Shown here: piece by piece, positions 1 through 10,167 of the stretch
Layout: the number at the start of each line of letters is the position of its first letter
Position numbering within the stretch: the first letter of the stretch is position 1
Assembly: GCA_023362775.1 (NCBI GenBank)
Contig: JALMGJ010000004.1
Span: forward strand, 38,146,929 to 38,210,928
DNA length: 64,000 nt
Direction of reading: 5' to 3'
Source of the DNA: Charina bottae
Taxonomy: Eukaryota; Chordata; Lepidosauria; Squamata; Charinaidae
Translations under genes and position numbers: made by a program
The notes under the pieces: generated by a model
Told to the model about the DNA's origin: nothing
The model's database searches: none
Seen by the model: the letters and a program-made list of their open reading frames with translations, nothing else

Positions 1-1622
1 ACGTCTTCCCTGGAAATGCTTGTCTGGCACTGTCAGCCCTTCAAGGTAGGCCAGACAAGAAGCACAAACCATGAGTACTAACACTACCTTTATTGTAAGG
101 TTACAGTAACAAAATCTTGCAAATTTGGAAGTATTTCTCCCCTCCTTTACTTTTGCTTTCCAGAAAACTAGGGAAGGAGGGTCCTTTCTGAAACGCTTCC
201 CACACCCCCTCTGCCTCTGTGGGCTGAGATACCTTTTGCATGGCAGTTGTCTAGTCTGTGGCTCTTCCTCCTGTCTTCCCAAGGTCATTCCCACATACCA
301 TTACAGGCACCTACATTATAGTCTTTTCAGTGACAGGTAAAGATTCCCACCCACCCTCCACCCCCCACTCCATAATGCATTTTAAAAATCACCTTTGCTG
401 TTTTACAATTTAAGTAATTGGTTTGGATGGCTGGTTTTTGTTAGTATTTTAGTATTGTAGGAGACAATGTTGGGCTGGGATTTAGAAGGCTTAGGTTGAA
501 GTTCCCACTTAACCATGCAATTCATTGGATCATTCTGTCCCAGTCACCATCGCTAAGCCCAACTTACTATACAGAATGTTCATTGAAGAGATAAAATGAG
601 GGAATCTTATCCCACAAGGTGCCAGAGGAAAAGCAGGATTTTGAATGAATGAATGAATGAATGAACTGCTGATTTTTAACTTGTCTCTTTTGCTAGTCCT
701 CATACATAAATTCAAGATGGCAGCAATAATAATTGAATGTGCTAAACTAAACTAAACTAAATTTGACAACTGTATGATAAACAGAAGCAAGCTATATACA
801 TGAAAAGGAACGGTATAAAACACATGCTATTGCTACATGAACTCACCGCTTGCATGTAGATTCTACCTGATGTGCTGAAATCCAATACCGGCTGGTGGAT
901 TTCGATGCTGGAATTGTATTTTCCTGTATCTTTTACTGTTACATTTTGTTACATTTTATTCTTGCTAGTGTAGCTTTACGAAGAAAAGCCTCTTCTCACT
1001 TTCCCTTATTTAACTCCTGGCCAGCTTGGGTTTTAGAAAAGGACAAGCCTACCTCTGCATTTTTCATCCTTCTTGTTCCTGTACCCTTGAATTTCCCTTC
1101 CTTCTTTTCCATTGTTATTCCAATGCATTCTGGAACATTATAGGATCCTAAAGAGATTCTGCAAAGATTAAATTTCTCAGAAGGAGCTCAACTAGGACTG
1201 ACCTGAGTACAATCATGCATTGTTTGAATGTCTTCATATTTCCATTTCTCAAGCCTTGTTAAGCACCTACAACTCAATAAGTACTGTGAATTATTGTATC
1301 CAGAACTGTCCTTAATTGCTATTAGCAGCTCAGTCTCTTGATCATTAAGCCCATCAAGATGCTCCTCTCTCATTGTTTCTGTCATTTCCTGTCCTTTGTT
1401 TGCATTGTCCTGTTAACCTTAGGGCTTAGTTATGCACAAAAATGTATTTAAAGCCTGTATTAAAATACGGTAAGAAAGAAGGGATTTAAAAATAAAAGTA
1501 CCCTTTTGCCCTTTCTGCATGTGATGCTAATTTTCTTAACAATTCCTGTCTTGGCCTCTCTTTTTACATAGACCAAATTGGTAATATACCATGATACTGG
1601 GGTGTGTGCCATTACTGCTCAA
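1..1622. other. unassigned AT-rich sequence
   Basis: No gene or mobile element could be supported here. Short open frames are small and unlike any family I know. Two simple repeats are visible: a GAAT tetranucleotide run at about 642-666 and a TAAAC run at about 743-762. Confidence 0.5.
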
Positions 1623-3500
1623 ATTTTTTAAAAAGGGGGAAAGACATGGCCCTGATAACTATTATCCAATCAGTTTACTGAGTATAGTCAGCAAGCTTCT
1701 TTATATATAAATTTCAATATAAATTTTAATTGAAAGTTTTGACAACAGTAATAAGAACTAATACAAACTAAAATAGAATGAAAAAGAGGATAAAGGGAGA
1801 AAAAAAAGAAAAATAAAAAAGTGCAGAAAGAAAAAAGTAAAAGAAAAATAGAAAGAAGAAAAAAAGATATAAAGAAAGATATAAAGAAGTGGCTTCCGAT
1901 CTTCTTCACAGCAGTTGTAAGTACAATTATATTTTAACCTCTATCTCTAAAGTTACATCATGACTCTCTTCTTTCTATAATCTATACTGCCTAACCATCA
2001 AAACCATAAATCATAATTTTATTTTTTTATTTTTTTATGCAAAAAGTCTATAAGGGGTTTCCAGTATAAATGTAGATACTGTCTGTTCTCTAATCAAACA
2101 AGTCAACTTAGCCATTTCAGTAAGTTCCGTCATTTTCACCAACCATTCCTCCATTACAGGTATTGCCAAATTCTTCCATCTATGTACATACAATAATCTC
2201 GCTGCAGTTATCATATATACAGTAAAAACAGTGTTCCATGGTTCTTTTCTGTTTATCCATCTGTCCCAGGAGGAAAAGTTCTGGTTTCAACTGAATGTCA
2301 ATCTTTAAAATCCTATAATCAGCAAGCTTCTATTCAGCATCTAGAATGGAAGTTTCAAGAAAGGATGAAGAATGAGTCTATTTTGTGCCATGAAGAGGCA
2401 AGTTTCAGATGTGGTCATTCCCCATTGATTATATTTTAGTCCTAAGTCATTGGCAGAGAAATACAGTGATAAATCTAAATCTTCCTTGTATGTTATCTCT
2501 GATTTCAAATTTGACTTAATTTTAAAATCCCTCTTGTGGGAAAATCTAAGGGATATTGAGACTGATCATCACATCTTTTCCTTATTGAAAAATTGAATGA
2601 AAAATCCAGAATCAAAATAAAATGTAATTCACAACATTTACTGTTAATTTAAATCTTTGTACACAAAGGAGACAGACAGGCCTGCATATTATAACCCTCC
2701 CTGTCCAGTTTTTATGTTCACTTTAAAGAAATTCACAGATCTTAATTTCTACACCCACCCCAACCCCAAAATAGCTGACATGAATACACCATTCTTGCTC
2801 TATGCTGATGATGCAGTTGGTATTTTGAAAACTCTGGTTCGTTTCAGATAGACACTTCAAAGCTTAGTGCAGTACTGTAGAGAAAACCAACCAATTATCA
2901 TTTTTCGGAAAATTGAAATAATGGCTTTTGCTTAAAAAAACAAAAACTGGGAACACAAGATGGATTATGGGTAGGTAAGAGATCGAGTGGGTGAGGAGTT
3001 TCCGATGTCATGTTCCAGAGATATTGGGCCATGAAAGCATACAGTATGTGGATGTGCTATTCTGAGGCCCAAAATAGTGGTTCTGTGGTCTTAAACTTCT
3101 TCTGCATGCAAGATGGGAATGTATCCCTGCAGCCTTGAAATTTTTGTTGCCAGACCCTTAGCTCAGCTACTTTATAGCTCACTGACTGACCTCTACCCAA
3201 ACAACAAGTCATTGGAAATAGTGTAATCTAAGTTCACAAGAATGCTGCTTCCGGGACCAAGCTGAGCATCTCATCCAGTTCTGAGACTGGGCTGCTGAAG
3301 ATCAAGGCACAAGCATGGCTGCTAATAGTTCATTACTGGCTTGGATGCCATTGTTTCCCAAAAAGGCTAGTTCCCTTTTTTCTTAACTGAGCAATTTCAG
3401 TCCTCATGGTCCCAGGCAGTTATAGAAAAACTTTTATCATAGTCTTTCAGGAGATTTCTTACGTCTTGAAGTCACCCAGACTAGAAAATAATCAGAGAAC
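1623..3500 (+). mobile_element. degraded non-LTR retrotransposon (LINE), RT fragments
   Basis: The segment at 1640-1700 translates as a reverse-transcriptase block resembling NYYPISLLSIVSKLL, and the same reading resumes after 2,314. At 2,657-2,850 the translation contains FLLYADDAVGILKT, which is the RT motif C (YADD). Downstream text matches the stretch after YADD in LINEs (YCRENQPIII..KIEIMAFA). The frame is broken by many stops and shifts, so this is a dead copy. It is interrupted at 1,701-2,313 by a later L1 insertion. The clade (R4-like or CR1-like) cannot be fixed by eye. Confidence 0.6.
1683..2331 (-). mobile_element. L1 LINE 3' fragment inserted in older LINE
   Basis: Matching direct repeats flank the block (TATAGTCAGCAAGCTTCT at 1,683-1,700 and TATAATCAGCAAGCTTCT at 2,314-2,331, one mismatch), which marks a target-site duplication. 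On the minus strand 2,150-2,300 encodes the end of an L1-like ORF2, followed by an A-rich stretch near 2,015-2,045 and a purine-rich 3' untranslated region at 1,780-1,880. The element is 1,701-2,313 and is 5' truncated. The RT reading frame of the host LINE continues on both sides, which supports the boundaries. Confidence 0.65.
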
Positions 3501-3514
3501 ACTGTCTATATATT

Positions 3515-3745
3515 GAACATCAAAATTAGACTGGCCTGACTTTCTTTTCCTTGTTCAAAAATTGTATGAAAATGCCAGAATCAGCATAAGACATAATTCA
3601 CAAGGATTACTATAAGATCAAAGCTTTGTACACAAGAGAGACAGATAGGGCTATATATTAGCACCCTGTTCAATCTATGTAAGAATTCATTTGGAAAGAA
3701 ACTCACAGATCTGAATTTGGCCTAAACTCAGAACCCTTAGGAAAT
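3515..3745 (+). mobile_element. second copy of a LINE RT segment
   Basis: This block repeats 2,545-2,760 in direct orientation with clear divergence. Shared words include the run around CTTTGTACACAA, GGAGACAGA/GAGACAGA and the AAATTCACAGATCT-like stretch. The translation resembles the RT region just before motif C (LYENARISIRHNSQGLL). It is either part of a second LINE copy or an old internal duplication. No intact frame. Confidence 0.5.
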
Positions 3746-4137
3746 AAATAGAAGATGCCAGATGGAACCCACTAATTAGATCAATTCACTTATTTCACCA
3801 TCCCAAGAAAGGTGCTTCTCTAGAACCAGATTCAATATTCTATCTTCAGCAGGGAAATTTATTAAAATCCCTATAGCTTGCTGTACTTGTCCTGTGGCAC
3901 TGGTGCTGTTAAATCTATTCTTCATGTATTGCTCCACTGACCCTTTTATAATGACAGCTGGAAAAACCTTATTTGTCCCTTGTTACTACCTGCTCCAGGT
4001 TATTCTGCTGAATTTTATGTTAACTTCTTCAGGCAAGATAACTTCAGTCATACAAATGTTAAGTTTTGTATGACAGCAGCAGATCGCATTTGTAAACAAT
4101 GTATGTTGGATTCATAATATCAATATTTTATATAGTA
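3746..4137. other. unassigned sequence
   Basis: Nothing recognisable. It may hold further decayed remains of the LINE to the left. Confidence 0.4.
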
Positions 4138-4200
4138 ATGATAATAATAATTTATTAAATTTGTATGCCGCCCGACTGTCAACGACTCTACATTCAATGT
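4138..4200 (-). mobile_element. CR1/L3-type LINE 3' tail
   Basis: The plus strand reads ATAATAATTTATTAAATTTG then ATGCCGCCCGACTGTC, the reverse complement of the GGGCGGC..TAAATTTAATAAATAA tail seen in several places in this window. Only the terminal piece is present. Confidence 0.5.
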
Positions 4201-4953
4201 TATTTTATTTAATTCTGGTTAATTTATTTGTTGGTTATGAACTTTGATTGCCATTAACTTGTATCATCCATTTAAATGCTTGTTCTCAGATCTTTGTTGA
4301 TTCTCATACCTGATTCAAATTGTGATTCCCTCCCTCCACATCCCATAGATCTCTTATATTTTTTTCCATAGTGTCTTTACAATGATTTGTTATTTGAACT
4401 TGCTTTCGGGATGTATTCATTCAAGATACAAATTGAAAATGTATTAGGAGTTTCCTTTCTTGTTGCTACATTTCAAAATCTTGCATAGCTTTCTCCAAGA
4501 GAATGAGGCTCCTTTTTGAAAACTTATTTTGTAGTACTCAAGTTTCATAGAACCAAAGGGACCTGGGAGGTCATCTAGTCCAACCCCCTACCCAGTGCAG
4601 GAATCCTCATACCATTCTGGACAAACGGCTGGCCAGTCTTTTCTTGAAAACCGCCAGTGATGGAGCACCCACAGCTTCAGGAGGTCAGCTGTTCCACTAC
4701 ATAATAGCTCTCACAGTCAGGAAATTCCTCCTTACAGATAGTCCTTGCTTAACGACCTTAATTGGGACCGGAATTTCCATCGCTAAGCAAAGAAGTCTTT
4801 AGGCAAAAGATCACATGACTGCACCACTTAGCAATGGCAGTTCCAGTAGTCCCAGTTGCAGTCGTCAGGTGAAGACGTCACACTTTTCCTGCTCTGCTGC
4901 GTTAGCCTCCGCTTCAACTCCCTTCACCCAAAGCAGCTGCTGGCCCTTTGCTT

Positions 4954-4989
<36 letters not shown>
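4954..4989. repeat. (CAG)12 trinucleotide repeat
   Basis: Twelve uninterrupted CAG units inside the MITE. Open frames across it (poly-Ala or poly-Ser) have no other coding support, so this is treated as a microsatellite. Confidence 0.9.
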
Positions 4990-4991
<2 letters not shown>

Positions 4992-5049
4992 AGATGGCAA
5001 AGGTCAGCTGGGGCCAGTGAGGGCAGCAGGGGCAGACGGCAGAATAAAA

Positions 5050-5383
5050 AAGGTAAAGGTTCCCCCCGCACATTTGTGCAGTCGTGTCCGACTCTAGGGG
5101 TCGGTGCTCATCTCCGTTTGTTAGCCGAAGAGCCAGCGTTGTCCGAAGACGCTTCCGCGGTCATCTGGCCGGCATGACGTGCGCGGAACGCTGTTACCTT
5201 CCCACTGAAGTGGTACCTATTAATCTACTTGCATTTGCATGCTTTTGAATTGCTAGGTTGGCAAGAGCTGGAGCTAGTGCGGGAGCTCACTCCGTCACGC
5301 AGGGCTAGGGATTCGAACCTCCGAACTTGCGATCTTCTGATTGACAAGCCTGGCGTCTTACCCGCTGAGCCACCACACCATGC
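5050..5383 (-). mobile_element. Sauria-type tRNA-derived SINE
   Basis: Near full-length copy read on the minus strand. The 5' tRNA-like head with the B-box-like GGTTCGAATCC lies near 5,311-5,321 and the 3' end is the AACCTTTACCTTTTT tail at about 5,050. Body landmarks such as TCTTCGGCTAACAAACGGAG and the GTCGGACACGACTGCACAAA block recur in at least seven other places in the window. Confidence 0.85.
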
Positions 5384-6003
5384 AGGGCAGCAAAAGGGCA
5401 GAGATGGGGGGGAGTTGAAGCACATGCTGTGGTTGTAAATATGGGTGGGCTGCCAAGCCCCCAAATTTTGACCATGTGACCACTGGGGCACTGCCACAGC
5501 CCACTTCGAGGACCCGTCATAATACATTCTGCGCCATTGTAACTTCGAACAGTTGCTAAATGAATGGTCGCTAAGTGAGGACTACCTGTATTTCAAGTTT
5601 GAATCTCTCTCTGTTAAACTTCCACCCATTAGTTCTTGTCTTACGATGGAGAATAAATCTACACCCTCTGCCCTGTGACATCCCTTCAGGCACTGGAAGA
5701 CAGTGCTATCATGCCTCCTGCTAGCCTTTTCTTATTTAGGCTAAACATTCCCAGTTCCTTTAACTGACTTTTGTAGGATTTAACCTACCCTTACCATCTT
5801 TGTTGCTCCACTTTTTCCAATTCTTCAGCATCCTTTTTGTATTGTGGTGACCAGAACTGGACACCGTGTTCCAGGTGTGGTCTGACCAGTGCAACATAGA
5901 GTGGTGCTATCACTTCCCGTGATCTTGACACTATACTTCTACTGATGCAGCCTAAAACTGCCTTGGCTTAGAAGAGAACAGTATTTTATATTTTGAATCC
6001 AAT

Positions 6004-6470
6004 TGTCTCACAAATTGTCGATGAAGGTTCTCAGTCATCCAGGTCGAATTGTCTGTAGCTTGAATCATGTCAACTGGATTTCTATTTTCTCAGTGGAAAC
6101 GTTTTGCTCCTTATCCAAGAAGCTTCTTCAGTCTGAGCAAAGTTTGTAAGGGAATCCTTAAATATGTTTCTAGGGTGGCTGTCTTCTGTGCCTAGGAAGA
6201 TTAAGACCATTTCGCAATCTCAACAACAGCAAGGTAATCTTAACGACCCTCCTTTGGATGATAAAGGGACTTAGAAATAAACATCTCAAAATAACCATGA
6301 CCTAGCCCCAGGTGCAAGGTCACACAGCCACCCTAGAAACATATTTAAGGATTCCCTTACAAACTTTGCTCAGACTGAAGAAGCTTCTTGGATAAGGAGC
6401 GAAACGTTTCCTCTGAGAAAATAGAAATCCAGTTGACATGATTCAAGCTACAGATGTCTCACAAATTGTC
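6004..6470 (+). mobile_element. Penelope-like mini-element, inverted-repeat form
   Basis: A perfect 16-bp duplication TGTCTCACAAATTGTC sits at 6,004-6,019 and 6,455-6,470 and bounds an insertion of 435 bp. The left arm (about 6,020-6,175) is antisense PLE terminal sequence. The middle (about 6,176-6,290) is sense and encodes the PLE C-terminal tail (VPRKIKTIS..QQQGNLNDPPLDDKGT). The right arm is sense terminal sequence ending TTCAAGCTACAGA. A hammerhead-like motif, CTGAAGA then a short stem then GAAAC, is at 6,375-6,405. It has no RT and depends on a helper. Confidence 0.8.
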
Positions 6471-6833
6471 TCTTATGTTAATAAAGCACAATGAATAAGT
6501 TAAATGGACAATGTGTTTAACCAAAGATTTGTTATGTTTGTTTTCTTTATTCGAGATTTATGGTAGCAACTTAACCTATCTATCTATATAATGTTTTATA
6601 TATCTATATAAAATTTTACATTTTACTTTATTTCATTATTATATCTCATTGTTTCTTTTCTCTTTTGAAGACATTGCTATAATTGGCATTGTTCACACGT
6701 TCTAATAAAAAGTTTCTAATAATTTTTCCCTGGATTTTTATTATAAAGCATACATATAACGAACTTATACTGTGATCCAACAATCTTTTATTTTAGAAAA
6801 AGCAAGGAAGTTTGACCAGAAAGTAATTGGTAC
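6471..6833. other. unassigned AT-rich sequence
   Basis: No element recognised; strongly AT-rich with several short TATCTATATA-like runs. Confidence 0.4.
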
Positions 6834-6842
6834 TCATTATTA

Positions 6843-6882
<40 letters not shown>
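6834..6882. repeat. (TTA)n microsatellite
   Basis: About 49 bp of TTA/ATT units with one early interruption. Confidence 0.9.
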
Positions 6883-6883
<1 letters not shown>

Positions 6884-6954
6884 TTTTTCACTGATAAAGC
6901 ACAAAAAAGTAAAGTACTGCCTCATTGTTAATCTGTTCTTATAACTCATAATAG

Positions 6955-7005
6955 TAACCGCCCAGAGTCTACCGTGGTAGAGATGGGCGGTGATAAATTT
7001 GATTA

Positions 7006-7042
<37 letters not shown>
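6955..7042 (+). mobile_element. CR1/L3-type LINE 3' tail with (AAAT)n
   Basis: ACCGCCCAGAGTCTACCGTG then GAGATGGGCGGTGATAAATT followed by TAAA/AAAT repeats. The same GGGCGG tail is found in reverse orientation at 55,190-55,235 next to CR1-type coding sequence, which identifies the family. Confidence 0.7.
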
Positions 7043-7047
<5 letters not shown>

Positions 7048-8190
7048 AATAGTAGTGTTAGAAACTATAAGATGTAACTATCCACAGACTTGCTTAAATC
7101 CATAAGATTAGTGACTAAGCTAGATGTAAGTCCATTCTGCAACAAGCGTCACTGCTTCTAATGCCACCAGTTTTGCATCCGATCAATACACTGTTCTTTT
7201 GGAATCATATCTTCAGCTATGATCTGTGCCAACCACCTGTTTGAGACATCTTGAAACATGGTCAAAGTTAACAACAGCACCAGCCATCTGTTCAAAACTA
7301 AATGCCTAGTCCCAAGTCAACACTAGTAGCTAGGTGCAAACGACTTCAGCTGCTAGAGGTAGAAATGCAACCACAGGGACTACTTGCTGCACCTGTTCTT
7401 AAGCACAGTTCCTACCACAGAAGCTGATCTGCAGATGAGATTCCACCTCTGGTTGAGTGGGGGAGACATACTACATTGAGATACATTGGTTTAGAGGATC
7501 ATAGTTAACTTACAAAAATTGCATTTAAAATACTACTTACATAAAATTTCTGTCAATGTATTTTAAGAAATATTTGTTTATGGAAACATATTTAAACAGT
7601 ACAACTTTTAATAAACTTAAAATAATGCATTCCATAAATTATTCTGTACATTCTGTATCAGTACCTATTGTTGGATTTTATGAGTGAAGCAAACCAAAGA
7701 TTAGGGCTTTTTTCATAGAGTGGATTATTTCTTGAGTGTTGGAATGTTAAATCAAAACAGAATTATGATATAAATTTTACAGCAGCATTTTTAATTACAA
7801 TATTTAGTTTTGCTCTGCAAAAACAAGGTTGTTTTTCTAAAGCACCAGTCTCATGCCATGGATTATATCTGTGCATATTGATAAAAGTATGTGTGTGTGC
7901 GTGTGTTATTTTAAAAACTAAATCAATATAAAGCGGAGGGCTTGTGGAATTACTCCTTTATTGCATTTCCAGAACAAATGGGGGAGGGGGCTAAAGCTTA
8001 TCTTTCACAGACAAGCCACTAAGCAACCAGTTTTATTTTCTATTACCCTTTGTTAAAATTGCTCTGTGATTAAACTCCAGCCATACCTGTTGCGGAATTT
8101 GTAATTACAAGACAATTGAGTAAGAAAGCCCAATTGGCTAGTTGTGGTTCTGGAATAGAGTCACATGGTGGCATATCCACTGAAAAAGGT
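7043..8190. other. unassigned sequence
   Basis: No gene or repeat recognised, apart from a short GTGTGTGTGCGTGTGT run at about 7,890-7,906. Confidence 0.4.
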
Positions 8191-8236
8191 AATCCTTTTT
8201 CAAGGATTGCCAGTCGCCAATCCTTTGGCGACTGGC
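8191..8236. repeat. two abutting perfect hairpins
   Basis: AATCCTT..AAGGATT (8,191-8,197 with 8,202-8,208, 4-nt loop) is followed directly by GCCAGTCGCCAA..TTGGCGACTGGC (8,209-8,220 with 8,225-8,236, loop TCCT). They lie just upstream of the 5S-like sequence. Function unknown. Confidence 0.7.
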
Positions 8237-8267
8237 CTTAAGGGTAGGACTCAAAGTTGAGTATATA

Positions 8268-8382
8268 GACTACCTATGGGCATTCAACAGCTGGTAGCAT
8301 CGGGCAAAACATGTCTCATCTTAGAAGCTAAGTAAGGGTGGGCCTGATTAGTAGTTGGATGGGGGAATACTAGGGTGTATAC
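8268..8382 (+). pseudogene. 5S rRNA-like sequence (pseudogene or 5S-derived SINE head)
   Basis: The stretch AGAAGCTAAGTAAGGGTGGG and GCCTGATTAGTAGTTGGATG lines up with the internal promoter and 3' half of vertebrate 5S rRNA (known form GAAGCTAAGCAGGGTCGGG..GCCTGGTTAGTACTTGGATG). The upstream half is looser but recognisable (ATCGGGCAAAACATGTCTCATC). Substitutions in the internal control region make a functional gene unlikely. Confidence 0.7.
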
Positions 8383-8699
8383 TAGACTGGGAAATGGAAA
8401 CACCTCCTGCTTCTACATTGCTCCCTATTTATATATATATTTTTTCCATTTTGCAGATGGAACTAGATAGTATGCTTTACTGGATGCAGAGTAGCAATTG
8501 TAGCAGTAGGGAACTAAACAATAGTTACTGGTAGATCAGCAGCCTGTTATAAGAGGATAAACTTCAGGAATTTAATAGCTGTTCTCTTCCAGCTGCTCTA
8601 TAAGCTCCCAGCCCTAGGGACCAAGTCCAATCGCTCACAGAAACTGCCCTTTCTCCTCTGTAATGACAAGTCAGCTTAAATAAAGCTGAAATCATATAT

Positions 8700-9420
8700 A
8701 ATTTGATTATGGATGATGGAGCTGTCCTGGCTTGGATAACCGAGAGCTGGCAGGATGAATTGTCAGGCATGGCTACAACAGTAGTCTGTTGTAGAGTCCA
8801 CGAGGAAAACAGTAGGAAAATAATGTGGCTATGTTTCATGGAAATAACATCACCCCTCCAGGATTCCTGTGAGGAAGTTGGTTCTCAGAAAGAGAGTCTA
8901 CCTCAGCCTGGGGACCAGAAATAAGCTAGGGCTTTTGTTAACTCATTGATCATCACACAGCCTGAGAAGTCCCTGGAAAGCTAATGAAGTTATTAGCAGA
9001 GCTGGAGTTTTGGAATGCTTTTGATTCAAGTCTCTCTCTGGGACCTCAGACTGAGAGAATGGCCAGGAGCACTTTTAATCAGCGCCAAATGATATGTCAG
9101 CAGCTTCATCTATTTTTAGAAGGATGGTACAGATGGAGACCTCTAGGCTTGACATCTGCAGTGAGTTTCATATGAGGCTACCTTTGGACATGATGAAGAA
9201 ACCTCAGCGACTGCAGAATTCAGTGACAACAAACCAGCATGGTCTCTGGGATAAACCAAATGGACAATATCGCCACCACACCAGCATTAAAATAATTACA
9301 TTGGCTGCCACTTTATTTCTATATGAAGTAGAAATTATTGCTGATGCTCTATATAGCCCTGATGGCTTAGATATTATGAACAAGAATTTTATGCAGGTTT
9401 CTCACTAGCTACCCGAAGTC
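8700..9420 (+). mobile_element. decayed CR1/L3-type LINE relic
   Basis: Weak evidence. Near 8,730 the translation AWITESWQDE resembles the endonuclease block LTETWLDE of CR1/L3 LINEs. Near 9,210-9,370 QRLQNS and a TGGCTGCCACTTTATTTC stretch resemble the RT C-terminal QRLQNAAAR..HWLPVYF region. Frames are fragmentary and much in between is unmatched. It could be another LINE clade. Confidence 0.4.
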
Positions 9421-9523
9421 CAAATCAGGCCAAAGGTCTGGAATGCTCCATTACCACTGTCCAGTTTCCAGTACTGCAGACACACAAAATAGAAGTTTAG
9501 AAATTTTATTTAAGCTAGTATTG

Positions 9524-9741
9524 CACTCGCCCCAGCTCTTGCCAACCTAGCAATTCGAAAGCATCCAAATGCAGGTAGATAAATAGGAACCACTTCGGTG
9601 GGAAGGTAACAGCGTTCTGTGCGCGTCATGCCGGCCACATGACCGTGGAAGCGTCTTCGGACAGCGCTGGCTCTTCGGCTAAGAAACGGAGATGAGCACC
9701 GCCCCCTAGAGTCGGACACGACTGTGCAGGGGAAAACTTCT
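9524..9741 (+). mobile_element. Sauria-type SINE, 5' truncated
   Basis: Begins inside the body (CACTCGCCCCAGCTCTTGCC) and runs to GTCGGACACGACTGTGCAGG. The tRNA-like head is missing, as expected for a 5'-truncated retroposed copy. The 3' tail has degenerated to GGGGAAAAC. Confidence 0.8.
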
Positions 9742-10167
9742 ACTCTCTCTACTATTGCACTTACATTCTTAGGTTATATGCTTCAGAAAAAGAAAAACAT
9801 TCATTTCTGTCAGTACAGAGCAGCAATAGAACTTTACACACACACAGGATTCAACTGTAAGTATTATTCAGCCTTACTGGACTAAGTCAAACTGCACCCA
9901 ATCCACAAACAGTTGTTTATAGAGTCAAGTTTTTCACAAGTTTTAAAATTATCTACTTCCCCATATCCTTAATTTGAACTATGGGCCATGACACTCAAGT
10001 TCTAGATTCACAAGGACTTGCATATGTGATACTGATGCTGGGCAACTTTTATCTTAAGTGACTTTGATACTGTATAATCTACAAGGACTCCTACAAACAT
10101 ATACTGTATTCTTAATGGATTATATTATATCTTCTCTGTGTTATTTTGCTATTGTATGTTTATGTCT
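9742..10167. other. unassigned sequence
   Basis: No feature recognised. Confidence 0.4.

Larger units (their letters stand above)
4733..5590. mobile_element. Tc/mariner-type MITE with nested SINE
   Basis: The left end reads CAGATAGTCCTTGCTTAACG and the right end, reverse-complemented, reads CAGGTAGTCCTCACTTAGCG. These are terminal inverted repeats, each flanked by TA (4,733-4,734 and 5,589-5,590). TA duplication plus this terminus fits a Tc/mariner-superfamily non-autonomous element common in squamates. The element interrupts CR1 sequence and contains a (CAG)12 run and a Sauria-type SINE. It encodes no transposase. Confidence 0.75.
4535..5985 (-). mobile_element. CR1 LINE 3' region, split by a nested DNA element
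   Basis: The left part (about 4,540-4,732) carries the well-known CR1 3' end in reverse: CATAGAACCAAAGGGACCTGGGAGGTCATCTAGTCCAACCCC in two adjoining pieces. The right part (5,591-5,985) continues the same CR1 untranslated region, with the phrases ACCAGAACTGGACACC and TTCCAGGTGTGGTCTGACCA. The two parts are separated by a TA-flanked MITE at 4,735-5,588. No coding frame survives. Confidence 0.7.

Noticed and set aside
4815..5177. Open frame of 120 codons with poly-Ala/Ser
   Set aside because: It runs through a (CAG)n repeat, a MITE and a SINE; no protein family resemblance.
8984..9408. Plus-strand frames suggesting a small gene
   Set aside because: Resemblance is to decayed CR1/L3 LINE blocks, and the frames overlap one another.
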